NCBI RefSeq assembly: GCF_038039535.1
Contig: NZ_JBBPHP010000018.1
Location: 1 to 64,000, forward strand
Reading direction: 5' to 3'
DNA: 64,000 nucleotides
Source of the DNA: Catalinimonas sp038039535
Lineage (GTDB): Bacteria; Bacteroidota; Bacteroidia; Cytophagales; Cyclobacteriaceae
Shown: piece by piece, positions 16,662 through 25,104 of the stretch
How the letters are laid out: every line of letters starts with the position of its first letter
Position numbering within the stretch: the stretch's first letter is position 1
Notes under the pieces: model-generated
Told to the model about the DNA's origin: nothing
The model's database searches: none
The model's input: only the letters and a program-made list of their open reading frames with translations
Position numbers and translations under genes: made by a program

Positions 16662-18386
16662 ATGGCTGAAAATAAGAAAAAACTAAGAAGTCAGGAGTGG
16701 TTTGGCAAGAAAGATAAGATGGGATTTATTTACCGCAGCTGGATGCGGAACCAGGGGCTACCTGATCATACTTTTGACGGCAGACCAATCATTGGCATTT
16801 GCAATACCTGGTCTGAGTACACCCCCTGCAATGCGCATTTCCGAGAAATTGCAGAACATGTAAAGAGAGGAGTATTTGAAGCAGGAGGCTATCCTTTTGA
16901 GTTTCCGGTCATGTCTTTGGGCGAAACCCTGCTCAAGCCCACCGCCATGCTTTTTCGTAATCTTGCCAGTATGGATGCTGAAGAATCTATACGAGGCAAT
17001 CCTATGGATGGCGTCATCCTGCTGGCTGGCTGTGACAAAACTACCCCTTCAATACTGATGGGAGCAGCCAGTGTTGACCTTCCCTCTATTGTAATTTCCG
17101 GCGGACCAATGCTGAATGGAAAATACAAAGGTCAGGATATTGGTTCTGGAACTTCGGTTTGGAAATTTACCGACGACGTAAGAGCCGGTAAAATCACACA
17201 GGAAGAATACTACTATGCCGAAAGTTGCATGTCACGCAGCCGGGGACACTGCATGACCATGGGTACTGCCTCCACGATGGCTTCTATGGTAGAAGCATTG
17301 GGGATGGGAATGCCTAATAATGCCGCTATCCCAGCTGTAGACGCCCGCCGCAAAGTGCTGGCCCATATGGCAGGAAGCCGTATTGTAGAAATGGTGAAAG
17401 AAGATGTGAAGATTTCGGATATTCTAACTCGCAAAGCTTTTGAGAATGCCATCGTCACCAATGCGGCCATTGGAGGTTCTACCAATGCGATCATTCACCT
17501 GCTGGCTATAGCAGGCCGAGTAGGTGTGGACCTCAACTTAGATGATTTTGATAAGTTAGGGCACGATGTTCCCCTCCTGCTCAACCTTATGCCTTCCGGT
17601 AAATTTCTGATGGAAGATTTTTATTATGCCGGAGGCTTGCCAGCCATCATCAAAGAGTTAGGTGATCTCATCCATCAGGATGCGCTAACTGTCAATGGCA
17701 AAACCATGGGCGAAAATACCAGAGAAGCCCCCTGCTATGACCGAGAAGTGATAGGAACATTAGCTGAGCCTTTTAAGGAGCGTTCAGGTATTGCTGTACT
17801 CAAAGGCAACCTGGCAGTGGAAGGAGCAGTAATCAAACCCTCTGCCGCTACTCCCAAATTGATGAAGCACCGGGGAAAAGCAGTTGTATTTGAAAACATT
17901 GAAGATTATCATGCCCGGGTTGACGACCCTGATTTAGACATAGATGAAAACAGCATTATGGTGCTCAAAGAAGTAGGACCGCGTGGCTACCCAGGCATGC
18001 CAGAAGTAGGTAATATGGGACTACCCAAAAAGCTTCTGGAAAAAGGCATAGACGATTTAGTACGTATTTCTGATGGCCGTATGAGTGGTACAGCATATGG
18101 TACTGTAGTATTGCACGTTTCACCTGAATCAGCCATTGGCGGTACTTTGGCATTAGTACAAAATGGTGATTTTATAGAAATAGATGTAGAGTCCAGAAAG
18201 CTCCATCTTGAAGTTTCAGATGAGGAATTAACCCGCAGAAAAGCAGATTGGCAAGCGGTAAATCTGGGCTATGACAGAGGTTATGCTCAACTATATATTA
18301 ACCATGTGCAGCAATCTCATTTGGGCGCTGACTTTGACTTCCTGAGAGGAAAATCAGGTGCTGAAGTGAAGAGAGATTCCCATTAA
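16662..18386 (+). CDS. Aldonate dehydratase of the IlvD/Edd family (L-arabinonate/D-xylonate type)
   Basis: The 574-residue protein is full length for the family. Three cysteines that ligate the [2Fe-2S] cluster in characterised sugar-acid dehydratases are present: C56 (SEYTPCNAHF), C124 (LAGCDKTTPS) and C197 (SRGHCMTMG). IGGSTNAIIHLLAIAGRVG and GPRGYPGMPE are also family blocks. The sequence SWMRNQGLPDHTFDGRP and MGTASTMASMVEALG favour the L-arabinonate/D-xylonate branch over dihydroxy-acid dehydratase (IlvD). It would form 2-keto-3-deoxypentonate, the substrate of the divergent FAH-family gene product. It ends in a strong hairpin shared with the histidine kinase gene. Confidence 0.85.
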   Translation: MAENKKKLRSQEWFGKKDKMGFIYRSWMRNQGLPDHTFDGRPIIGICNTWSEYTPCNAHFREIAEHVKRGVFEAGGYPFEFPVMSLGETLLKPTAMLFRNLASMDAEESIRGNPMDGVILLAGCDKTTPSILMGAASVDLPSIVISGGPMLNGKYKGQDIGSGTSVWKFTDDVRAGKITQEEYYYAESCMSRSRGHCMTMGTASTMASMVEALGMGMPNNAAIPAVDARRKVLAHMAGSRIVEMVKEDVKISDILTRKAFENAIVTNAAIGGSTNAIIHLLAIAGRVGVDLNLDDFDKLGHDVPLLLNLMPSGKFLMEDFYYAGGLPAIIKELGDLIHQDALTVNGKTMGENTREAPCYDREVIGTLAEPFKERSGIAVLKGNLAVEGAVIKPSAATPKLMKHRGKAVVFENIEDYHARVDDPDLDIDENSIMVLKEVGPRGYPGMPEVGNMGLPKKLLEKGIDDLVRISDGRMSGTAYGTVVLHVSPESAIGGTLALVQNGDFIEIDVESRKLHLEVSDEELTRRKADWQAVNLGYDRGYAQLYINHVQQSHLGADFDFLRGKSGAEVKRDSH

Positions 18387-18401
18387 TTTATGAGGCAAAA
18401 T

Positions 18402-18441
18402 TGAAAATTACAGGTTGAGATTATTCAATCTGTAATTTTCA
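18402..18441. terminator. Bidirectional hairpin between convergent genes
   Basis: TGAAAATTACAG (18402-18413) pairs perfectly with CTGTAATTTTCA (18430-18441), and the inner bases extend the stem with one G-U pair. It lies between the dehydratase stop and the kinase stop, with A/T-rich arms on both sides, so it can end transcription in both directions. Confidence 0.7.
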
Positions 18442-18461
18442 CCTTTCTGATTAGTATCTAA

Positions 18462-21371
18462 TTAAGAATCAGCCATGTATAGATTGTGATTGGCAAGATT
18501 CGGTAATTGTATCGTAATGGTTGTTCCCTCTCCTACTTTTGATTTCAGTTCAATTTTGCCTTGCATTTTCTCTATCGCTTCTTTGACTATATATAAACCC
18601 AGCCCAGAACCATTGCTTCTGGTAGTAGCCCGGTAAAACATTTGGAAAACCATTTTTTGGTCCTTCTCAGGAATACCGATACCGTTATCCTTAATGTGAA
18701 TGAAAACTACTTCAGGAGTAAGGCTGGCTTTTATCTGTACGATGGGGTTGTTATTGAATATACTGTATTTGAAGGCATTGGAAATGAGATTATTGAGTAT
18801 CATCTGAAGACGCATACTGTCACAGACTAAATTTCCATCTCCATGCAATTCAAACGAATAGTTGGTATTCCTGTAATCATGACTAATGATGCTGATAATC
18901 TCATCAATCATTTGCCTGAGGTCAACTTCAACCGGCTCTATTTCTTTGCGTGTATTACGAGAATAATCCAGTATATCACGGATAAACTTATCCTGCTTGA
19001 GCAGGCTTTTCTCCTGCATATTGAGTAACTCCCTGACCTGAGAAGGATCATCTTCCTGAAGGGCAAGATCTATCAGGGCCAGGCAAGAAGCAACTGGTGA
19101 ACGTAAATCATGAGAAACACGGTACACAAAGTTATCCAACTCCTGATTGGCTTTATGTAATTCCTCATTGATCTCGGATATTTTTGAATAGCTTTCGGCA
19201 AGTTCTTCGTTAGTAGCCACGTATACCTGGTTTTGAAGAACAATCTTTTCATTCTTCTCTTTGAGCTCTCTTTCTTTCTGCTCAGCAGCTTCTTTAGCTT
19301 TTATGAGTTCTTTTTCGTAAGCTTTTAGTTTTGTAATGTCGGTTTGCGTACCCCAAAACCTGATCAGATGTTTATTTTCATCAATCATTCCCACAGTATT
19401 ATTTGAATAATAATGAAGGTTTCCTTCGCTATCAGGCTCAATGGTTTCTTCTTGTGATACCCTGTAGCCAGCCTCAATAAACTTCTTTACTGCAGCAACA
19501 TTCTCGGGTACATCATCTCCTCCATGAAATACTGACAGTGGTTTTCCTAACACATCTGCTTCCTCAATACCATACATTTTAAGAAACTCCTGATTACACT
19601 CTTCAAGCTTAGTATAAGTGTATAGATGCTTTACCTGCTTTTCAAGAGGCAAGCGTATATCCATAGGTTGGGTCAGTTCAAAACGATAAACACCTTCGCT
19701 TACTGAATTGATGAATGTTCTATACCTGACTTCCGCTTCTCTTAAATTCTTTTCTGCTTTTTCTTTTTCGGTAATATCAGTGAAAGTTACAGCAAAATAT
19801 CCAGGCTTTGGGCAGTATACTTTTGTTTCATAGTAGCGGTTTGATTCCCTAAAATAATTGATATACTCCAGGCTTTTGCCACTTAGCGCCACCTCTCCAA
19901 ACTTCTTTATCCAGTAAGATTCGGTAGTAGGATATACTTCCAACACTCGCTTATCAATTACATCCTCCTTTTTTACCCCCAATAGTTTTTCAAAAAAGGG
20001 ATTCACCTCTTCAAAAACATAGTCAACCACTTCTCCCTGCTGGTTAGTGATCACCTTATTCAATGCAAAAGCGGTATTCATATTCTCAAAGAGAAGCCTG
20101 AATTTCTCTTCGCTTTGCTTTAGCGCTTCCTCTGCATTTTTCCGATCCGTGATGTCCCGGGATCTCGTGGTGATATATTTAATATTTCCCTCCTCCTCCA
20201 TTACAACTTCCGAATAGGTATTGAACCAAATGTACTGCCCATCTTTTCGTCTTATCCTATATTCAATATTTTGTACACCTTTTCCTTTTAAGTTTGCGTT
20301 ATGGCTTTCCTGACGTATTTTTTCATGATCATCGGGATGGAATAAAAAATAAGGGTCTGTACCAATTAGCTCTTCAGCTTCATAACCCAGCATATTTTTT
20401 ACTGAAGGGGATAGATAACGATAAGTGCCGTTTGCTTCATGCAGGCAAATAAGTTCGGAAGAATATTCCGTCATGAAGCGGTAAAACTCTTCACTTTCTT
20501 TTAAGCGTTTTTCTGTTTTTTTCCTTTCTGAGATATCTCTTGCTATACAATAGATATATTTTTTCCCTTCCTGAACAAATGATATTCCGTTGATTTCCAG
20601 TGGAACAAGCATGCCATTCTTATGCCGGTGAACAGTCTCAAAAAGCTTGGTATGATACCCATTATACTTGGACCAATACCTGATAAAATCCAGCTTAGTA
20701 TTGTTAATATCACGATCGGTAATGTTTGTATTGATACGTTCTTCTCTGCTAAATCCCAGCATTTCACAAGCCGGATTATTGACTTCAAGTATTGTCCCGT
20801 CTTCTTCTAAGAGGTAAATTGCATCAATACTGTGATCTAACAAAACTTTATACCTTTCCTCAATGCGGTCCAGTCTGAACTGACTTTTTCTTAATTCAAG
20901 TAAATTCAGTAGCTGTTTTGCCAGCCCCTTGAGTGTGCTGATCTGCTGATCACTCAATTCACGTGGCTTCTGATCTATCACACAGAGAGTACCTAAAGGG
21001 ATTCCATCCTTACTTAGCAAAGGTATTCCCAGGTAATAAATGAAATACGGATTAGAGGTGACAAGCGGATTATCTTTAAAGCGAGGATCTTTTCTGGAAT
21101 CAGGGATTAAAAATACTTCCTCATTACTTTGCATGGCATGCGCACAAAAAGAATATTCTCTGGGTGTTTCTGAAAAATCAAGTCCGTAATGTGATTTAAA
21201 CCATTGCCTTCTTTGATCTATGAAGTTGATTAACGAAATAGGGGTGTCGCATATCTGAGCAGACATTTGCGTAATGAAATCATATTCTTCTTCTTGTAAG
21301 GTATCAAGAATATGGTATGTTCTGAGCTCAGCTAATCTTGCATTCTCTTTAACAGTGCCTGTTCTTCTCAT
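18462..21371 (-). CDS. GAF/multi-PAS sensor histidine kinase
   Basis: The 969-residue protein has no clear membrane segment and is probably cytoplasmic. An N-terminal GAF domain (about 20-150; ICDTPISLINFIDQRRQW, FCAHAM) is followed by four PAS/PAC units beginning near 165, 292, 418 and 545. A coiled coil spans about 675-735. HisKA has the phospho-acceptor His in YRVSHDLRSPVAS (about 754). The HATPase domain has its N box (NNLISNAFKYS), DNGIGIP and GSGLGLYIV boxes. No receiver domain or response-regulator gene is adjacent, so the partner is unknown. The GAF type is the one often found in kinases and cyclic-di-GMP proteins that begin with a short LRTYHILDT motif. Confidence 0.92.
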   Translation of the reverse strand: MRRTGTVKENARLAELRTYHILDTLQEEEYDFITQMSAQICDTPISLINFIDQRRQWFKSHYGLDFSETPREYSFCAHAMQSNEEVFLIPDSRKDPRFKDNPLVTSNPYFIYYLGIPLLSKDGIPLGTLCVIDQKPRELSDQQISTLKGLAKQLLNLLELRKSQFRLDRIEERYKVLLDHSIDAIYLLEEDGTILEVNNPACEMLGFSREERINTNITDRDINNTKLDFIRYWSKYNGYHTKLFETVHRHKNGMLVPLEINGISFVQEGKKYIYCIARDISERKKTEKRLKESEEFYRFMTEYSSELICLHEANGTYRYLSPSVKNMLGYEAEELIGTDPYFLFHPDDHEKIRQESHNANLKGKGVQNIEYRIRRKDGQYIWFNTYSEVVMEEEGNIKYITTRSRDITDRKNAEEALKQSEEKFRLLFENMNTAFALNKVITNQQGEVVDYVFEEVNPFFEKLLGVKKEDVIDKRVLEVYPTTESYWIKKFGEVALSGKSLEYINYFRESNRYYETKVYCPKPGYFAVTFTDITEKEKAEKNLREAEVRYRTFINSVSEGVYRFELTQPMDIRLPLEKQVKHLYTYTKLEECNQEFLKMYGIEEADVLGKPLSVFHGGDDVPENVAAVKKFIEAGYRVSQEETIEPDSEGNLHYYSNNTVGMIDENKHLIRFWGTQTDITKLKAYEKELIKAKEAAEQKERELKEKNEKIVLQNQVYVATNEELAESYSKISEINEELHKANQELDNFVYRVSHDLRSPVASCLALIDLALQEDDPSQVRELLNMQEKSLLKQDKFIRDILDYSRNTRKEIEPVEVDLRQMIDEIISIISHDYRNTNYSFELHGDGNLVCDSMRLQMILNNLISNAFKYSIFNNNPIVQIKASLTPEVVFIHIKDNGIGIPEKDQKMVFQMFYRATTRSNGSGLGLYIVKEAIEKMQGKIELKSKVGEGTTITIQLPNLANHNLYMADS

Positions 21372-21497
21372 TATCTATCAGTCACTAAGTAATCTTAGGG
21401 TCCTTTTTGTAAGTGAAAATAACTATTTTATTGTTAAACCAAACATGAACAATAACTTAAGACTCAGATTGTATGTAATTACCGGCATCTGTTTGCA

Positions 21498-21531
21498 ACA
21501 AAAAAGTCCTCCGGCAAAAACCGAAGGACTT
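21498..21531 (-). terminator. Terminator of the ferritin-like gene pair
   Basis: On the minus strand AAGTCCTTCGG (21531-21521) pairs with CCGGAGGACTT (21514-21504) with one mismatch, and six T follow (plus-strand A run 21500-21505). It is located after the minus-strand ferritin-like gene ending at 21589, and fits an intrinsic terminator. Confidence 0.8.
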
Positions 21532-21588
21532 ACTTTTATGTTCCCAAGCCATAAATAATTTTTGGCCTACATAATAAGCTATTTTTAC

Positions 21589-22389
21589 TCAGGCAAGAAA
21601 TAAATTGGCAATCGCTGTGACTTCCGCTTTGGAAAGTGGTTCGTCAAATGACTCAGTAATGCCGTCTTCTCCCACATCTGTTATGGTAGTCAGATCCAGG
21701 CCAGCCTGCATGGTTTGCGCTTCGCCAATATAGACTGCTCGCACCTCGGATGGCATACCTTCCCAGGTGCCGTCCTGAGTCACCCAGCCTTTCTGCCCGC
21801 TTCTCAGCCTTCTTACTTCTGAAGCATGGCGGGCTTCAACGGAATGAATCTGCAATGCAGCGGTAAGCACATCATTGTTATCAATCAGATTGGCTGCCTG
21901 CCCTTTGTAGGCTCTGACTCCGGTATCTTCAAATGCCTGAGAAAGAATCAGGAATAAATGATAATCAGAAAAGGTGCTAAACCTACCCCCGGCAGTGAAA
22001 TCAAATTCAGGCTTGCCAATAGGTTCTCCTCCAATGCTGCCAATTGCAGATTTCAGAAACTCCACATGGGCTGTTTCATGTTTGCTTATCTGCATATAGA
22101 TTTTTTCAGCATCTGAGCCTGAAGGAATTACACCAGCATCCAGTCCCAACACATAAAACTCAGCCTCCAGATACTCCAGTAAGAGCGCGAAGTTTAAGGC
22201 CTGGGCGATATCCTCAGGAGATGCATAAGCCTTGTGGGAAGCAGTGGCGGTTACTCCTAATGGCGCTGAGGCCATAGCCAGTTTTTTTCCGAATGCACCC
22301 AGTCTGTTGAATACTTCACGCCGTGATGAGAGTTTGTTTACTTCTAAATCTTTATGATCAAGCTTGTCTAGTACATTAAAAATAGTCAT
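21589..22389 (-). CDS. Tat-exported ferritin-like domain protein
   Basis: The 266-residue product has a twin-arginine type leader (SSRREVFNRLGAFGKKLAMA) placed unusually far in, near residues 22-45. The mature part is a four-helix ferritin-like domain with metal-ligand type residues: FALLLEYLEAEFY, SKHETAHVEFL, QAFEDTGVRAY and IHSVEARHASEV. Family members of this exported type are found with desiccation- or stress-related proteins, and the metal and reaction are not established. The gene lies 17 bp after a paralogous gene on the same strand, so they form an operon and perhaps a heteromer. Confidence 0.85.
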   Translation of the reverse strand: MTIFNVLDKLDHKDLEVNKLSSRREVFNRLGAFGKKLAMASAPLGVTATASHKAYASPEDIAQALNFALLLEYLEAEFYVLGLDAGVIPSGSDAEKIYMQISKHETAHVEFLKSAIGSIGGEPIGKPEFDFTAGGRFSTFSDYHLFLILSQAFEDTGVRAYKGQAANLIDNNDVLTAALQIHSVEARHASEVRRLRSGQKGWVTQDGTWEGMPSEVRAVYIGEAQTMQAGLDLTTITDVGEDGITESFDEPLSKAEVTAIANLFLA

Positions 22390-22406
22390 CGTAATGAATT
22401 TTAGGT

Positions 22407-23132
22407 TTAGGAAGTAGGAAGTTGGCTGGCATCTATTTTTGTAATGATGTAGGCAGATGCAGCCTCAAGCACTGTGTTGGTAGATAGTGCTCTGTCCAGA
22501 CCATTTTCATCCACTACATCATCACCGGCAAAAGAGGTAGGGTCAGTGTCAAATACTGAACGGATTGCGGCAGCATGACGAGCTTCTACCGATACAATTT
22601 TACCGGCAATCAATAGATAATCAGGATTTTCAATAAGTTTTCCCGCGCCATTATATGCAGCTACGCCCAGGTCCTCAAAGGTTTTGGCCGCACCCAAAAT
22701 GCTCCTCCGGCTACTAAAATCAATGGCACTGAAATCAAATTTTAGTTTGGGTATGCCATTTTCAGCCAGCACAGCTTTAAAAAACTCCCGGTGCACTACT
22801 TCGTGCTTTTGAAGATCCATCAGAATTTGCTGCTCCACATCAGAAAAATCACAGTTGGCCGACAATACTTCAGTGTAAAAAGCAGCCTCCAGTTGTTCAA
22901 GTGCGTAGGCATAATTGAGTATGCCTATATCTCCGCTTCCCAGGCTAACCTCTTCGGCTTCATCGTCCTTGGGTTTCTTGGGGAGATAATCGTAAAACTC
23001 CTCACAGCCGGATAGCAATACGCCTGCCGTAGCGATTGATGCTCCGCCAAATTTCAAAAATGATCTGCGTGAATTCCGCGGTTTATCATCTTGCTGCGGA
23101 TCCTTTTGCTTAGCATTGATAGAATTGGTCAT
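22407..23132 (-). CDS. Tat-exported ferritin-like lipoprotein, paralogue of its neighbour
   Basis: A 241-residue protein with a clear twin-arginine motif (NSRRSFLKFGGASIATAG), then a lipobox-like LLSGC, so it may be lipid-anchored after Tat export. The ferritin-like core repeats the metal-site pattern: NYAYALEQLEAAFY, LQKHEVVHREFF, KTFEDLGVAAY and VSVEARHAAAI. The start at 23132 is backed by a GGAGGA five bases upstream (23138-23143), an unusually strong Shine-Dalgarno sequence for this genome. It is the first gene of the two-gene unit that ends at the terminator near 21500. Confidence 0.87.
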   Translation of the reverse strand: MTNSINAKQKDPQQDDKPRNSRRSFLKFGGASIATAGVLLSGCEEFYDYLPKKPKDDEAEEVSLGSGDIGILNYAYALEQLEAAFYTEVLSANCDFSDVEQQILMDLQKHEVVHREFFKAVLAENGIPKLKFDFSAIDFSSRRSILGAAKTFEDLGVAAYNGAGKLIENPDYLLIAGKIVSVEARHAAAIRSVFDTDPTSFAGDDVVDENGLDRALSTNTVLEAASAYIITKIDASQLPTS

Positions 23133-24102
23133 AATAATCCTCCAGGTTTAGGTTTGAAAAATATGTATGGGTTTGAAATAAACTCTGGTCATGAGCATAG
23201 GCCGGGGGCTGATGCTATGTAGAAAAGAGATATGCTATTATGAGAGTAGCTTAATACAGGATTTTTAAAAAAATACATAGGTCTAAGTTTTGTATAGCTT
23301 GCAATGCCTCTCCAGCAGACTCTGTCAACAGCATTGGCGCTTCTTCAGCCTGTTTTATCGGACATTCAACTTACCTACGAACTAAGTGGGCCAGGTGGAT
23401 TTATGTGGCTTCATTTTTTTTGAGAAGGGACAAACACCAGCCTCAATAGTCATCTCTATTGTGCTGCGGGAATTTTGCCGGACTGATCTAAAAGGGTTAA
23501 AAGGCATTGGGAAAATCTGCCACACCATTATTGAGCCTCCAGAATGCTTCGGAAAGTCTGCCAGGTCGCTGCAGACCCTCTACAGCCCTCCGGAAAGTTT
23601 GCCGAGTCGCTGTAGTGCCTCCAGAATGACTGGGAAGTTTTACCGAACGCCTACAGACCCTCCACAGTGCTTCGGAAAGTTTGCCGAGCCTTTTGTGCAC
23701 TGCTTTTGCGATGTAACAAACGTGATCAGTGTCTAATGCAATGCTTTAGCTATTCGGAAAGTCAGCCGAGCCTCTAAAGCATTGCATTTGCAATGCGGTA
23801 AACCTTCCCGAGCATAAATGCACTGATTTAGTCATGCGCTGCTAAATTTATTACCTCTTGCTGGGTATTTTACAAGGAATTGATTATCCCAAAAAAGAAG
23901 TGTGCTGTGGATATACAGTATTTTTCACCGCTAAGCCAGATAAAAATCTCTTCATCACAATAAAATATTACCTGCCTCTCTAAAACGCTCTGGAGCGCTT
24001 TTGTAAAGCGTTCTACACTATAGGATATATTGAATTATATCCATAGCATCGCGAAAAAAGCTTAACCATTCCATGCCCCTGTAGTTATGATGGAAAGCTG
24101 AC
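23133..24102. other. 970-bp gene-free interval carrying the hairpin repeat array
   Basis: No open reading frame here looks real: the longest (23386-23736 plus, 23497-23700 minus) run through the tandem repeats, whose 41-bp period is not a multiple of three. Left of the array a CAATGC/GCATTG hairpin (23302-23336) has a loop that shares AGTCTGC with the array core on the minus strand. Right of the array the DNA becomes AT-rich, with CGCTCTGGAGCG (23987-23998), a short palindrome, and then the start of the hydrolase gene. Confidence 0.6.
23467..23836. repeat. Degenerate 41-bp tandem array of hairpin units with core CGGAAAGTYTGCCGAG
   Basis: The core CGGAAAGTTTGCCGAG or a close variant starts at 23467, 23508, 23550, 23591, 23631, 23673, 23755 and 23796, with a very degenerate unit at 23714, so the spacing is 40-42 bp throughout. 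In several units the core lies in the loop of an inverted repeat: CTACAGC 23580-23586 with GCTGTAG 23609-23615; CAGTGC 23665-23670 with GCACTG 23697-23702; AATGCAATGCTTTAG 23735-23749 with CTAAAGCATTGCATT 23774-23788; TGCATTT 23783-23789 with AAATGCA 23816-23822. The loops are 22-26 nt. The arms differ between units yet stay complementary. No known repeat class is recognised. Confidence 0.75.
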
Positions 24103-25101
24103 ATGATGATACGTAAAACACTTTTTCTGCTATGTTTCTCCATTACTTTTTTAACGCTCAGCGCTCAGGATATCCGTCCGCTGGGCATAGCGCTGGAGAA
24201 TTATGATTATCCTTTTGAGGTAAAGTATATTCAGCTGGAACTTCAGGATGAGCCGCTGGAAATGGCTTATATGGATGTGCAAGCCGAAGAAGCCAACGGC
24301 AAAACCATTATGCTGATGCACGGCAAAAACTTTTGCGGAGCATACTGGGGGCAAACCGCCCGGGATTTGAGCGAGGCCGGTTACCGGGTCATCATTCCTG
24401 ACCAGATTGGCTTTGGCAAATCTTCCAAGCCAGTGGATTTGCAGTACACTTTTCATCTCCTTGCACAAAATACCAGAAAGCTATTGGATAGCCTGGGCGT
24501 TGAAAAGACTTCTGTGCTGGGCCACTCAATGGGTGGCATGGTGGCTACCCGCTTCGTGCTGATGTACCCTGAAATGGTGGATAAATTTATTCTGGAAAAC
24601 CCGATAGGGCTGGAAGACTGGAAAGTCAAAGTACCTTATCATTCGGTGGAGTACTGGTATGAGCAGGAGTTGAAAAAGGATTACGAAAGCATCAAGAATT
24701 ATCAGCTGGAAAGCTATTATGATGGCAAGTGGGACCCAAAATACGATCAGTGGGTTAATATTCTGGCTGGCTGGACACTCAGCCCTATGTATCCGCAAGT
24801 GGCCTGGAATGCTGCCCTCACCTATGACATGATCTTTACCCAGCCGGTGGTATATGAGTTTGAACATATAGAGGCTCCTACCCTGCTCATCATTGGGCAG
24901 CGTGACCGCACTGCTTTGGGCAAAGGCTGGGTGAGTGAAGAGGTACGCAAAACATTGGGCAATTATCCGGAACTGGGAAAAACCACGGCTGAGAAAATCC
25001 CTGATGCAAAATTAGTGGAAATAGAGAACATTGGCCACCTGCCCCACATTGAAGCTTATGATAGATTTATAGAACCCCTGCTCTCCTTTCTCAACGAATA
25101 G
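24103..25101 (+). CDS. Exported alpha/beta hydrolase
   Basis: The 332-residue product carries a signal peptide (LFLLCFSITFLTLSAQ). It then shows a compact alpha/beta-hydrolase fold: oxyanion-hole HGKNFCGAYW near residue 73, DQIGFGKSSKP near 105, nucleophile elbow GHSMGGMVATR near 145, an acid in IIGQRDRTALG and the His in ENIGHLPHIEAY near 313. A cap region rich in Tyr and Trp separates the two halves. It is probably a periplasmic esterase or related hydrolase; the substrate is unknown. Its stop is three bases from the stop of the convergent metallopeptidase gene. Confidence 0.85.
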   Translation: MMIRKTLFLLCFSITFLTLSAQDIRPLGIALENYDYPFEVKYIQLELQDEPLEMAYMDVQAEEANGKTIMLMHGKNFCGAYWGQTARDLSEAGYRVIIPDQIGFGKSSKPVDLQYTFHLLAQNTRKLLDSLGVEKTSVLGHSMGGMVATRFVLMYPEMVDKFILENPIGLEDWKVKVPYHSVEYWYEQELKKDYESIKNYQLESYYDGKWDPKYDQWVNILAGWTLSPMYPQVAWNAALTYDMIFTQPVVYEFEHIEAPTLLIIGQRDRTALGKGWVSEEVRKTLGNYPELGKTTAEKIPDAKLVEIENIGHLPHIEAYDRFIEPLLSFLNE

Positions 25102-25104
25102 AAT

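Noticed and set aside
16662..18386. Dihydroxy-acid dehydratase of branched-chain amino acid synthesis (IlvD)
   Set aside because: Sequence blocks near the N-terminus and the partner genes fit sugar-acid dehydratases, and no ilv genes are nearby.
23386..23736. Open reading frame of 116 codons (plus strand) and one of 67 codons (minus strand) over the repeat array
   Set aside because: The repeat period of 41 bp changes the reading frame at each unit, the composition is odd, and there is no start context; they are by-products of the repeats.
23467..23836. CRISPR array
   Set aside because: The units are diverged, no identical direct repeat of 25 bp or more is present, the hairpin arms lie in what would be the spacers, and no cas gene is in the window.
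23467..23836. Series of transcription terminators
   Set aside because: No T runs follow the stems, the loops are long (22-26 nt), and the same core sequence is kept inside the loop.
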